From Rhodospirillaceae bacterium (GTDB lineage Bacteria; Pseudomonadota; Alphaproteobacteria; CACIAM-22H2), in assembly GCA_022843945.1 (NCBI GenBank), contig JALHMR010000011.1, positions 1 to 64,000 of the forward strand: 64,000 nt of DNA. Reading direction: 5' to 3'. The first letter of the stretch is position 1, and every line of letters starts with the position of its first letter. The position numbers and the translations under genes were made by a program. The notes beneath the pieces were generated by a model. The model did no database searches, was not told the origin of the DNA, and saw nothing but the letters and a program-made list of their open reading frames with translations. Positions 16,656 through 25,225 of the stretch are shown here, one piece after another.

Positions 16656-16710
16656 GCCGCAGCCTAGTCACGGCGCCGGACGCTTGTCGAGATGACAGGC
16701 GTTAACGCGG

Positions 16711-17268
16711 CTACGGGCTCGCCGGCTCCTTGCGCAGGAAGGCCTCGGGCAGGTCTGGCCCCACATCGGGCTCGGTATCGCTGCGCCAGTGGACGACTTC
16801 CCAGCGCTCGCCGTCCGCGGCGGCGCGGCGCAGGTAGACCTGCACATCGTCCCAGGTCTCGTCGCAGATCGCCTGCGTGGCCGGGCAGGCCCGGTGGAGC
16901 ATTTCCACCAGCGCGTAGCCGGGCCTGTACCAGTCGAGATCGCGCATATCCTCGGTAACGTCTTCCGGCCGGATCAGGCTTTCGCGCTCGATGACGTACT
17001 CGACCTGCATCGGCTCGCCGCTGCGCGGCGGCGTGGCGGCGGCGACCGCGCGGCAGAGCGCCGGATCGGCGCGCGTCAGGCAGGCGACCAGGGTCTCGGC
17101 GCCGCAGCTGGGGCTGCGCGGCGTGCCCAGGCAGCGGCTGGTGGCGTCCGTCGGCGTGATGCGGCCGGGTGTTTCCTTGCTGGTCTGCGCTAAGGACTGC
17201 GCGGCGAAAAAGAGAATGAGAAGAATGGTCGCGCCGAGCGCGGCACGCTTGCGCAGATGACCCCCCAC
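16711..17268 (-). CDS. Small secreted Cys-containing protein
   Basis: The frame is open to an ATG at 17388, but the first 40 codons come from a G/C-rich dispersed repeat and read like its usual translation (PSPIKGEG, PSPLEGEG). A GTG at 17268 with GGGAGGGAAGG just before it gives a 185-aa protein whose N-terminus is a normal signal peptide (LRKRAALGATILLILFFAAQ, cleavage after SLAQ). The mature part has Cys residues in CLGTPRSPSCG, CLTRADPALC and CPATQAIC, suggesting disulphides. No family is recognised. The repeat has probably extended the reading frame without being part of the original protein. Confidence 0.65.
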   Translation of the reverse strand: MGGHLRKRAALGATILLILFFAAQSLAQTSKETPGRITPTDATSRCLGTPRSPSCGAETLVACLTRADPALCRAVAAATPPRSGEPMQVEYVIERESLIRPEDVTEDMRDLDWYRPGYALVEMLHRACPATQAICDETWDDVQVYLRRAAADGERWEVVHWRSDTEPDVGPDLPEAFLRKEPASP

Positions 17269-17271
17269 CCT

Positions 17272-17365
17272 TCCCTCCCCCTCAAGGGGGGAGGGTAAGA
17301 CAAGGAGAGCGCCTCTCCTTCCAGCCCCCTCCCCCTTGATGGGGGAGGGTTGGGGTGGGGGTGAT
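17272..17365. repeat. C/G-rich palindromic repeat, two units
   Basis: Two related units: CCTCCCCCTCAAGGGGGGAGG and CCTCCCCCTTGATGGGGGAGG-type palindromes, about 40 bp apart, between the TPR gene and the secreted-protein gene. They belong to the same broad class as the repeat interrupted by the IS at 1648-3695. Confidence 0.65.
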
Positions 17366-17384
17366 CCGACGGCCCGAATGCTGG

Positions 17385-18773
17385 TCACGCGAACCCCCGC
17401 TCGGTCGCCAGATCGGACAGGGCCGTCTTGGCGTCGCGGAACACGGAGTCCCAGTCACCGGGCTTGGGCTGGCGGAACAGGCGCATCGAGGGATACCAGG
17501 GCGTATCGTCGCGCTCGCGCAGGTACAGCCAGTAGGGCACATAGGCCAGCAGGTTCCAGATCGGCCGGCCGCGCGAGCCGGCAAGATGCGCGACCGACGA
17601 ATCGGTCATGATCACCAGGTCGAGCTCGTCGAGCGCGGCAGTCGTGTCGGCGAAATCGCCGAGATGCGGGGCCAGGTCGACGATGAAGGAGCGGGCGCGC
17701 AGCTGGTCGAGATCGGGCGCGCGCGGACCCTTCTGCAGGCTGAAGAGCTGGACGCCCGGCACCTCGGCGAAGCTGAGGAAGCGGTCGAGCGAGGCCGAGC
17801 GCGTGTGGTTGCTCTTGAAGGTGATGCTGCCCGACCAGACGATGCCGACCTTGAGCTTGTCGCCGTAGGGAGCGAAGACCGGGGCGAGGCGCGCCCGGCG
17901 CTCCTCCTCGACCAAAAATTCGGTGGGCGGCGGGATGGTCTCGAGATCGGTGTTGAACAGGCCCGGCAGGCTGAGCAGCGGGCAGTGGACGTCAAACTCC
18001 GGCAGTTTCTCGCCCACCGCCATGGCCTTGTCGACGCCGGGGATGGTTTCGAACAGCTTCTTGAGCTCGGGACGGCAGCCGAGAATCACCTGCCCGACGC
18101 GCTCCTTGACCAAGGGCGCGTAGCGCGCGCCGAGGATGGTGTCGCCGAAGCCCTGTTCCGGCCAGAGCAGGATCGTCGCCTCGGGCATGTCGGCGCCGGT
18201 CCAGCGCGGCTGGCGATAGGCGGGCGGCTTGAGCTCCGGCAGCTTCCAGCGCCATTCGAACTCCGCCCAGCCTTCGGCGAAGTCACCGAGCATGAGGTGG
18301 ATCTGGGCGCGGTCGGTATGCGCCGTGACGTGATCCGGCGCCAGGTTGAGGACATGCTGGAAGGCGGCCAGCGCATCCTTGAGATCGCCGCGCTCACGCA
18401 AGGCCACGCCGAGATTCTGCCAGGTCGTGGGGTTGCGGGCGTCGACCTGCACGGCCCGGTAATGCGCGGCGACCGCTTCGTCGAGACGGCCGAGATCCTT
18501 GAGCGCGTTGCCGAGATTGGACAGCACGCCGCCGGCCTCCGGCGACAGGGCGAGCGCCCGGCGATAGGCGGGCACGGCGGCCGCGGGATGCCCCGTGGCC
18601 CGTAGGGAGACTCCGAGCATCGTCCAGGCCCGGGCGTCGTCTGGCCGGGCGGCGACCAGGGCCTCGGCGAGCGGCGGGGTGCCGGCGACGTTGCCCGAGG
18701 CGAGCCGTTTCTCGAGCTGCGCGCGCAGCATCTCGGGCGTGGGGGGTGTTTGGGCGAGGGCTGTCGCGGACAT
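17385..18773 (-). CDS. TPR protein with glycosyltransferase-9/OGT-like C-terminal domain
   Basis: A 462-aa protein. The N-terminal half is built of tetratricopeptide repeats (AWTMLGVSLRATGHPAAAVP, LSNLGNALKDLGRLDEAVAA, TWQNLGVALRERGDLKDALA). The C-terminal half resembles the glycosyltransferase-like domain seen in bacterial TPR proteins: LLWPEQGFGDTILGARY, KVGIVWSGSITFKSNHTRS, LDELDLVIMTDSSVAHLAGS. It may glycosylate cell-surface or flagellar targets. The ATG at 18773 is used; a TTG seven codons upstream is unlikely. Confidence 0.85.
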   Translation of the reverse strand: MSATALAQTPPTPEMLRAQLEKRLASGNVAGTPPLAEALVAARPDDARAWTMLGVSLRATGHPAAAVPAYRRALALSPEAGGVLSNLGNALKDLGRLDEAVAAHYRAVQVDARNPTTWQNLGVALRERGDLKDALAAFQHVLNLAPDHVTAHTDRAQIHLMLGDFAEGWAEFEWRWKLPELKPPAYRQPRWTGADMPEATILLWPEQGFGDTILGARYAPLVKERVGQVILGCRPELKKLFETIPGVDKAMAVGEKLPEFDVHCPLLSLPGLFNTDLETIPPPTEFLVEEERRARLAPVFAPYGDKLKVGIVWSGSITFKSNHTRSASLDRFLSFAEVPGVQLFSLQKGPRAPDLDQLRARSFIVDLAPHLGDFADTTAALDELDLVIMTDSSVAHLAGSRGRPIWNLLAYVPYWLYLRERDDTPWYPSMRLFRQPKPGDWDSVFRDAKTALSDLATERGFA

Positions 18774-19041
18774 CGAGGGGCTACCGGGCGGCAACGTAAG
18801 GTGGCGAGCCTATCCTACCCCGCGATTTGCCGGATTTTTAGTTAAAACCGGAGGACGCCACCGGGCTGGCCGATGCGGCTGGAACCTGCGCCGTTCATGC
18901 GGCGGTCCGGGTTCCGCGCACCGTCAGCGCGTCGAAGGCCTATTGATTCTGGTGTTCCGAGAAAATTTGGCGAGCATCGGGTAGGCAGGCGAAGGAAAGG
19001 AAGGGATTCAAATCAATAGAGCCGGCGTCGTATGATGATGC

Positions 19042-19923
19042 ATGTTGCGAACTGTGCGGCCCAACGAAGCTCTGACACCAGACGAGCAAAAGGAAGCTCT
19101 AGCTCTCATCAGGGGTGGACTGGGGAAGGCTGAGCTCGAAACAATCGGCTCAATGGTAACTCCCATTTTTTGGGTGATGCGTGACGGCCGCGGCAACGAA
19201 AAGGTGAAAAACGGCTCTTTGTTTTTCTTGGATGCGGGTGAAGGCGCGTTTGGTGTCACGGCGGCTCATGTCGTAACCGAGTGTCTGAGGGACAGCCAAT
19301 CTCCAGAGTTTGTCCAATGCATGATCGGCAGGGATGGGGAGGTCGCCTATCCCATCGTTATTCGTGACCGCATTATTGCAGTACATGAAGCACTGGATAT
19401 TGCGACACTGCGTTTCAATGCCGATGAGGTGCAGCATATAGGCCGGACCGTGTTGACGGGATTTCAGAAGGCATGGCCGCCTCAATTGGCGCAAGTGGGC
19501 AGTTTTGTCACGTATTCCGGCTGGCCGGGAAAGGGAAGGCAGTGGCTTTCGCGCCGTGACATAAAGTTCGGGCTTGTGGCAATGGCAGGCCAGATCGCGA
19601 ATGCACACGAAACTTGTATTTCAATACAGATAGAACGCGAAAAACTAGAGCAAGCCCTTGGTGATCAGGAAATGCCAGAAAATTATGACTTCGGCGGCAT
19701 GAGCGGTGGACCGATGCTCGCTATCGTCCAAGGGGTAGTCCTCAGAGGATGGAAGCTGGCTGGCGTCATCTTCCAAGGGCCGAATGCTAGCGGTGATCCC
19801 AACGAGTCTATTTTGGGCCTCGAAATCATCCAGGCCAGGCCTGCGCACTTCATTAAAGCAAACGGAACGCTCGATACTGATCGGTGGGGGCATAGTGGGC
19901 CGCCGGCCGCTGCGGATGGCTAG
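19042..19923 (+). CDS. Trypsin-like serine protease domain protein
   Basis: A 293-aa protein with a chymotrypsin-like protease pattern: H76 in GVTAAHVV, D119 in EALDIATLRF and S221 in FGGMSGGPML, so the full catalytic triad can be placed. There is no signal peptide, so it probably acts in the cytoplasm, unlike DegP-type proteases; no PDZ domain follows. The N-terminal 40 residues are a short extension. Lower GC than the flanking genes and its neighbour, a DUF2971 protein, suggest an accessory module. Target unknown. Confidence 0.8.
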   Translation: MLRTVRPNEALTPDEQKEALALIRGGLGKAELETIGSMVTPIFWVMRDGRGNEKVKNGSLFFLDAGEGAFGVTAAHVVTECLRDSQSPEFVQCMIGRDGEVAYPIVIRDRIIAVHEALDIATLRFNADEVQHIGRTVLTGFQKAWPPQLAQVGSFVTYSGWPGKGRQWLSRRDIKFGLVAMAGQIANAHETCISIQIEREKLEQALGDQEMPENYDFGGMSGGPMLAIVQGVVLRGWKLAGVIFQGPNASGDPNESILGLEIIQARPAHFIKANGTLDTDRWGHSGPPAAADG

Positions 19924-20060
19924 CTGTCCTGAGGACGTTGACTCATCGAGGTGGAGTGGCTGGCGCGACGAGGCCCAATATGCGTCAAAATAGAAGCACA
20001 CGGTACGCGCGTAAATCGCTGGGCGTGGCCAACCAGCGGGCGACCGGCTAGAATTGGCGG

Positions 20061-21017
20061 ATGGCGAATCCGGGTGGAATTTATCTCGATGATGAGGACC
20101 GGAAAGCCGTAAACCAGTTCTTGCTGAAACTGGTCGGCCGTATCACGAAGCAGATTCCTCCAACGCTTTGGCACTACACGACCGCCGATGGTCTGATCGG
20201 GATTCTTAAAGACAAAAAGCTACGTGCTGGCCACATCGCGGGCATGAATGACGCCTATGAGTTTCGGTACAGCGTCGGGTCATTGGCACAACAGACCAAC
20301 CATCGTCTGGTTAAAGCGCCGGGTCTTCCAGATGACATCCGGGCGATGCTTGAGCACCTCAGGGATGGGTTAAAGATTCCGCTCAGCGACATTCCACCCG
20401 TTTTCGTTTCCTGCTTTTCCTCCACGGTAGATCAGACAAACCATTGGGGTGAGTACGGTGATCGTGGCAAGGGATACGCGCTAGCCTTTCGGGCGCACGA
20501 TATCTTCCAGATCGCTGCCGAGCAGAACATTTTTGCTACCCGCTGCGTCTACGATGACGAAGAGATTGCTACGATCATGGCGGCTATTGTTCTAACTGCC
20601 GAGCAAGTGTTTGCCGTCGTTCGGGAGAAGCGACCGGACATCGAGCTATCTGTCCTGATCAAGGACTTCCTTCAGTTCTATGTTTGGAACCTCGCCTTCC
20701 TGGCGCCGATCTTTAAGAGCCGAAGCTTCGCCCAGGAAACCGAGTGGCGCTACACCCTGCGTCTACCCGACCAGAGCTATTCGAAGATGACGTTCGCGGC
20801 GAAGCGGTCTGAAATTCGCCCCTATATTGAGTTCGACTTCGTCCGAAAGACGCCGCCCACGACCGGGCACATTCCGCTGGCCGAAGTCGTCATCGGTCCC
20901 GCTCGATCGGAGATCGATATGGAGTTGGCAGTCATGGCCGTGAAGGGGTTGCTCGCTCAGCACGGCTTCAACGAGACACCGGTCGGTCCCTCACGCTCGG
21001 GCTACCGGGGCAGCTAA
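20061..21017 (+). CDS. DUF2971 family protein
   Basis: A 318-aa soluble protein with the DUF2971 pattern: LWHYTTADGLIGILKDKKLR near residue 37, GMNDAYEF near 61, VFVSCFSSTVDQTNHWGEYG near 114-133, GYALAF near 138, and a late ETEWRYTLR segment. The biochemical function of the family is not established to my knowledge; such genes are often found in variable chromosomal regions. It follows the protease gene after 137 bp on the same strand, and shares its composition, so they may have arrived together. Confidence 0.8.
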   Translation: MANPGGIYLDDEDRKAVNQFLLKLVGRITKQIPPTLWHYTTADGLIGILKDKKLRAGHIAGMNDAYEFRYSVGSLAQQTNHRLVKAPGLPDDIRAMLEHLRDGLKIPLSDIPPVFVSCFSSTVDQTNHWGEYGDRGKGYALAFRAHDIFQIAAEQNIFATRCVYDDEEIATIMAAIVLTAEQVFAVVREKRPDIELSVLIKDFLQFYVWNLAFLAPIFKSRSFAQETEWRYTLRLPDQSYSKMTFAAKRSEIRPYIEFDFVRKTPPTTGHIPLAEVVIGPARSEIDMELAVMAVKGLLAQHGFNETPVGPSRSGYRGS

Positions 21018-21118
21018 TCCGTCGCGTGCTTGGCTCTATCCAAATCGTTCACGAGGATATGTGACCCTCGTTTTCAGAAAGGCAGAGGCGGGTCGGCTTA
21101 TATAGGGGGGACTGTCCG

Positions 21119-21706
21119 ATGTATCGCACCATGCTCGTAGCGGCGGCACTTTTTTTCTCCACGGGCGCCAACGCCCAACAGGAATGGACGAGCGCTAGCA
21201 AGCCGGGTGACGGGTCCGTTTTCACGTTCCGTGGCTACAAGATGGGTGACCCGCTGCCGCCGAAACTCGCTAGCGATTGCTTAACAAGCAATGACCTGCC
21301 TGGGATGCAAAGCTGTCAGGATAGGTCGCTTCCACGCCTCAGCGGCGGAATGGTCGATCTCCAGGGCTTGCCAGTTAGGTACTTGTCCTATCAGTTCTTC
21401 GACGGTCGTTTCGCTGGTTTCCTGATCAACCTACCCGCCGACAAGTTTAGCGAGATGAGGCGGCTGCTCGTCGCTCGGTACGGCGATCCGCATGCCGAAA
21501 CGCCGTCGAGCATTCAGAATCAGGCCGGGGCCACGTTCGATCAAGTTGTCACTATCTGGAATACGCCGCACGGTGCCATGCGGCTTACGAAGCGCAGTGG
21601 GAAAGTGACTGACAGCCTACTTGCCATGTGGGCAGAGGATGCCTTCAAGGAAGCTCAGCAGCGCAAACAGAACGCCGTTCCAGACCGGGCACGCCGTGCC
21701 TTCTAG
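21119..21706 (+). CDS. Small secreted protein, unknown function
   Basis: A 195-aa protein with signal peptide MYRTMLVAAALFFSTGANAQ. The mature part contains two Cys in a spacing that could form a disulphide (SDCLTSNDLPGMQSCQD) and a mixed alpha/beta region (LSYQFFDGRFAGFLINLPAD). It is probably periplasmic. The TATAGGG-type sequence shortly upstream (about 21098) could be part of a promoter. It is the last gene of the less GC-rich patch 19.0-21.7 kb. Confidence 0.75.
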   Translation: MYRTMLVAAALFFSTGANAQQEWTSASKPGDGSVFTFRGYKMGDPLPPKLASDCLTSNDLPGMQSCQDRSLPRLSGGMVDLQGLPVRYLSYQFFDGRFAGFLINLPADKFSEMRRLLVARYGDPHAETPSSIQNQAGATFDQVVTIWNTPHGAMRLTKRSGKVTDSLLAMWAEDAFKEAQQRKQNAVPDRARRAF

Positions 21707-21727
21707 TGATTGATCCTGCTAGCGCGG

Positions 21728-23251
21728 CTACTTGCGCAAAATCGACCCCAGCACGCCGCGGATGATCTGCCGGCCGATCTCGCGGCCGATGGTGCCGGCG
21801 ATGTTGCGGGTCACGGATTTCACCACGGCATCGGTCAGGGTCTGGCCGCCGCGCGCGGTCTTGGCGCGGGCCGGCGGCTTCGTTCCCGTGGTCTTCTCGC
21901 TACCGCCGAAGATGGTGCCCAGCGTGTCGACCAGGCCGCCACTTTCGCCGGGTTTGCCGTCGCCGGCGGCGAGCTGCTCGTAGGCGGAGTCGCGGTCGAT
22001 GGCGGTGTCGTACTTGCCGGCGATCGGGCTCGCCGCCATCAGCTTCTGCCGCGCCTCGGGCGTCAGCGTGCCCAGGCGCGAGCGCGGCGGGGCGATCAGC
22101 GCGCGCTCCACGGGGGCGGGCACGCCGCTTTCATCGAGCAGCGAGACCAGGGCCTCGCCGACGCCGAGCTCGGTGATCGCCTTGGCGGTGTCGAGGCCGG
22201 GCCGGGCGCGGAAGGTCTCGGCCGCCGCGCGCACCGCCTTCTGGTCGCGCGGGCTGAAGGCGCGCAGCGCGTGCTGCACGCGGTTGCCGAGCTGGCCGAG
22301 GATGCGGTCGGGGATGTCGATCGGGTTCTGGGTGACGAAGTAGATGCCCACCCCCTTGGAGCGGATCAGGCGCACGACCTGCTCGACCTTGTCGACCAGG
22401 GCGTCGGGCGCGTCGGTGAAGAGCAGGTGCGCCTCGTCGAAGAAGAAGACGAGCTTGGGCCGCTCGAGGTCGCCGACCTCGGGCAGGTTCTCGTAGAGTT
22501 CGGCCAGCAGCCAGAGGAGGAAAGTGGCGTAGAGCCGCGGCTTGAGCATCAGCCGGTCGGCGGCCAGCACCGAGACGAGGCCGCGGCCCCGGCCGTCCCG
22601 GCGCATCAGGTCGGCGATCTCCAGCATCGGCTCGCCGAAGAACCTGTCGCCGCCCTGGATCTCGAGGGCGAGGGCCGCGCGCTGGATGGCGCCGAGTGTG
22701 GCGGGCGCTAGGTTGCCGTACTGCGCGCCGAGCTCGCCGGCGTTCTCGCTCATATGCTGGAGCAGCGCCTTCAAGTCCTTGAGGTCGATGAGCAGCAGCT
22801 GGCGGTCGTCGGCGATCTTGAAACAGAGCTGCAGCACCTGGGCCTGGATCTCGTTGAGCTCCAGCAGGCGGGCGAGCAGCAGCGGCCCGAGATCGGAGAC
22901 CGTGGCGCGCACGGGATGGCCCTGCTCGCCGAACAGGTCGAAGAGCAGGGTGGGCAGGCCTTCGGCGAGTAGCGAGACGGCGAGCAGCTTGGCGCGCTCG
23001 ACCACCTTGGCGTCGGTGGCCCCGGGTTCGGCGATGCTGGCCAGGTCGCCCTTCACGTCGGCGAGGAAGACGGGCACGCCGGCACTGGCGAAGCCCTCGG
23101 CCAGCAGGCGCAGGGTGACCGACTTGCCGGTTCCCGTGGCGCCGGCGATCAGGCCGTGGCGGTTGGCCACGGAGAGCGGCAGTTCGAGGCTGCTACGCTT
23201 GCTGCCGCGCGCAGCCTTCGAGGATTTGGCGATCAGAAGTCGTTCACTCAT
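21728..23251 (-). CDS. HerA-like ATPase (DUF853 family)
   Basis: A 507-aa P-loop ATPase of the HerA/FtsK superfamily, YjgR/DUF853 branch. Walker A is GATGTGKS at about 37-44 and Walker [13 protein letters not shown] in the middle; [19 protein letters not shown] and [20 protein letters not shown] follow. The C-terminal tail ([15 protein letters not shown]) is short and basic. Its role in the cell is not established; DNA translocation is inferred from the superfamily. The ATG at 23251 is used (the longer frame runs into the gcrA terminator). That terminator lies only 10 bp upstream, so transcription must read through it or begin very close to the start. Confidence 0.92.
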   Translation of the reverse strand: MSERLLIAKSSKAARGSKRSSLELPLSVANRHGLIAGATGTGKSVTLRLLAEGFASAGVPVFLADVKGDLASIAEPGATDAKVVERAKLLAVSLLAEGLPTLLFDLFGEQGHPVRATVSDLGPLLLARLLELNEIQAQVLQLCFKIADDRQLLLIDLKDLKALLQHMSENAGELGAQYGNLAPATLGAIQRAALALEIQGGDRFFGEPMLEIADLMRRDGRGRGLVSVLAADRLMLKPRLYATFLLWLLAELYENLPEVGDLERPKLVFFFDEAHLLFTDAPDALVDKVEQVVRLIRSKGVGIYFVTQNPIDIPDRILGQLGNRVQHALRAFSPRDQKAVRAAAETFRARPGLDTAKAITELGVGEALVSLLDESGVPAPVERALIAPPRSRLGTLTPEARQKLMAASPIAGKYDTAIDRDSAYEQLAAGDGKPGESGGLVDTLGTIFGGSEKTTGTKPPARAKTARGGQTLTDAVVKSVTRNIAGTIGREIGRQIIRGVLGSILRK

Positions 23252-23260
23252 GGTCTTCGC

Positions 23261-23294
23261 AAAAAAGAAACCGCGCCCGGCCAAGCCGGGCGCG
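23261..23294 (-). terminator. Rho-independent terminator of gcrA
   Basis: On the minus strand CGCGCCCGGC, 3-nt TTG loop, GCCGGGCGCG: a perfect 10-bp stem (23272-23294), followed by GTTTCTTTTTT. It is a textbook terminator 24 bp after the gcrA stop. Confidence 0.9.
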
Positions 23295-23317
23295 TCTCAA
23301 AGAGCGGGAGCGACGGC

Positions 23318-23767
23318 TTAAGCGGCTTCGCCAGCTCTCGGCTTTACCTTCACAAAGGCCAGAGCGCAATGCTCGGCGCAATAGGGTTTGTTGACCAGCG
23401 CGCGGTCGGTGCAGAAGTGGAAGTCGGCGTCGCCGGGATGGCCGATCGGCCACTTGCAGATGTTGTTGGAGAGCTCGCCCGTCCAGCGCGCGGGCTGGGC
23501 GGCGGCGCGCGGTGCGGGCGCTTCGCCGGGCTGGCGGGGCGGGCGGGCGATGCGCGGTGCGCCAGGCAGCTTGACCGTGGTGCGGAACACCGCCGGCCGC
23601 GGCCCCGTCCTTTTGATCGGGCTCGGCCGCGCCGCCAAATGGAGGCGATGGGCTTTGCCGACCACGGCGTTCTTGCTGATGCCCAGGCGTTTGCCGATTT
23701 CGGAGGTGGTGAGGCCCTCCCCCCACAGCCGGGTCAACTCAGCGATCTGTTCCGGACTCCAGTCCAT
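23318..23767 (-). CDS. gcrA: GcrA cell-cycle regulator
   Basis: A 149-aa GcrA-family protein, the alphaproteobacterial regulator that works with sigma-70 at CcrM-methylated GANTC promoters. The N-terminal helix-turn-helix is diagnostic (MDWSPEQIAELTRLWGEGLT, then IGKRLGISKNAVVGKAHRL). A Pro/Arg-rich linker follows, and the C-terminal domain has CKWPIGHPGDADFHFC and PYCAEHCALAF. GGGAG precedes the ATG. An inverted pair of DnaA boxes sits 22-42 bp upstream (23789-23809) and a strong terminator follows, so it is monocistronic. Confidence 0.95.
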   Translation of the reverse strand: MDWSPEQIAELTRLWGEGLTTSEIGKRLGISKNAVVGKAHRLHLAARPSPIKRTGPRPAVFRTTVKLPGAPRIARPPRQPGEAPAPRAAAQPARWTGELSNNICKWPIGHPGDADFHFCTDRALVNKPYCAEHCALAFVKVKPRAGEAA

Positions 23768-23788
23768 CGCCCCGCTCCCTCTTAAGGG

Positions 23789-23809
23789 TTATCAACAACT
23801 TGTGGATAA
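23789..23809. promoter_or_regulatory. Inverted DnaA-box pair upstream of gcrA
   Basis: TTATCAACA at 23789-23797 and TGTGGATAA at 23801-23809; the second is the exact reverse complement of the consensus DnaA box TTATCCACA and the first differs from it at one base. They are separated by 3 bp and lie directly upstream of the gcrA start at 23767. In Caulobacter DnaA activates gcrA, so these are probably functional. GANTC sites occur at 23755-23759, 23854-23858 and 23879-23883. Confidence 0.7.
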
Positions 23810-24020
23810 GTACCCCTGACCCACACAATCTATAGTGTGCACACCCCCCACCGGAGTCAAGGGACAAGCGCGGCCGTGGAGTCCGACCCTGCCCACAGGC
23901 TGTTGAAAAGACTCGCGCAAGACGAGTCCGGGGTCTGCGCTTCGCGCATTGCCGGTGGCCGCCCAATGGTTTATGCCCTGCGCCAGCTTCTTCTTTCTCG
24001 CTGGCGACGGACGACCCCCG

Positions 24021-25022
24021 ATGATCCACGCGTATGTGCCGCGCACCGGATCCGTCGAGCGCGTCGATATCGCGACCGACACGCCGATCCCCGCCAACGC
24101 CATGTGGCTTGACGTCTTCGAGCCCACGCCCGAGGAGCGCGGCCGGCTCGAGGCGGCGCTCAATGTGCAGCTGCCGACGCGCGAGGAGATGCAGGAGATC
24201 GAGCCCTCGAGCCGTCTCTACAGCGAAGGCGACGTCTACTACATGACGGCGACCATCATGGCGCATACCGACACGCCGTTCCCGATGGCCGAGCCGATCA
24301 CCTTCGTGCTGACGCGCCGCGCGCTGATCACCCTGCGCTATCACGAGCCGCGCCCGATCCGCACCTACAGCCAGCGCCTGATGAAGAATCCGGGCAGCTG
24401 CAACACCGGCCAGGAGGTGCTGGTCGGCCTGCTTGAGGCCCTGGTCGACCGCATCGCCGACGTGCTGGAGCGCGTCGCCCTCGACCTCGACGCCCAGGCG
24501 CGGATCATCTTCGAATCCGGCCCGGCCCAACCGACCGGCAGCCAGCGCGACATGCAGGCCGTGATCCGCGCCCTGGGTCACGACGAGGACCTGGCGACCA
24601 GCGCGCGGGAATCGCTGCTCGGCCTCAACCGCGTCATCCGCTTCCTCACCCAGGCGATCGAGGCGGCCTCGCCCGAGATCCAGTCCAAGAAAGAGGTCAA
24701 GGAGCAGAAGCAGCGCATCAAGACGCTGCTCGGCGACATGGCCTCGATCGGCGAGCACGCGGCCTTCGAGCTGCACAAGGTGAACTTCCTGCTCGACGCC
24801 ACGCTGGGCACGATCAACATCGAGCAGAACCGGATCATCAAGCTGTTCTCGGTCGCCGCCGTCGTCTTCCTGCCGCCCACCCTGGTGGCCAGCATCTACG
24901 GCATGAACTTCAGGGTCATGCCCGAGCTTGAATGGGTGTTCGGCTATCCCTTCGCGCTCGTGATCATGGTCCTCTCCGCCGTCCTTCCTTATCTCTTCTT
25001 CAAGCGCAAGGGCTGGTTCTGA
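24021..25022 (+). CDS. corA: CorA-family magnesium/divalent cation transporter
   Basis: A 333-aa CorA-type channel. The N-terminal cytoplasmic domain begins MIHAYVPRTGSVERVDI; a long helical stalk follows (SARESLLGLNRVIRFLTQAI, KEVKEQKQRIKTLLGDMAS). Two C-terminal membrane helices flank the signature YGMNF: IKLFSVAAVVFLPPTLVASI before it and PFALVIMVLSAVLPYLFF after it. The ATG at 24021 gives the family's normal length. The last 21 bases including the stop (25004-25024) are repeated exactly at 29557-29577. Confidence 0.95.
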   Translation: MIHAYVPRTGSVERVDIATDTPIPANAMWLDVFEPTPEERGRLEAALNVQLPTREEMQEIEPSSRLYSEGDVYYMTATIMAHTDTPFPMAEPITFVLTRRALITLRYHEPRPIRTYSQRLMKNPGSCNTGQEVLVGLLEALVDRIADVLERVALDLDAQARIIFESGPAQPTGSQRDMQAVIRALGHDEDLATSARESLLGLNRVIRFLTQAIEAASPEIQSKKEVKEQKQRIKTLLGDMASIGEHAAFELHKVNFLLDATLGTINIEQNRIIKLFSVAAVVFLPPTLVASIYGMNFRVMPELEWVFGYPFALVIMVLSAVLPYLFFKRKGWF

Positions 25023-25225
25023 GCAGCCATCGACACGGCGGTCGGGCGTTCGGGCCAAATGGCTGCGGTAACCCCTTGATCAGCCTTGATTCTGGATGTG
25101 CGTTTTCTCACATCCGGCCGTGACAGAAATCATTCTACTTTAACGGGCGTGCGGTAAGATGATCCGGGAGGCCAGAACGGTCGACTCGCGCTACGGGCGC
25201 GGCGCTGGGCAGGGGGGCAGAAGGC

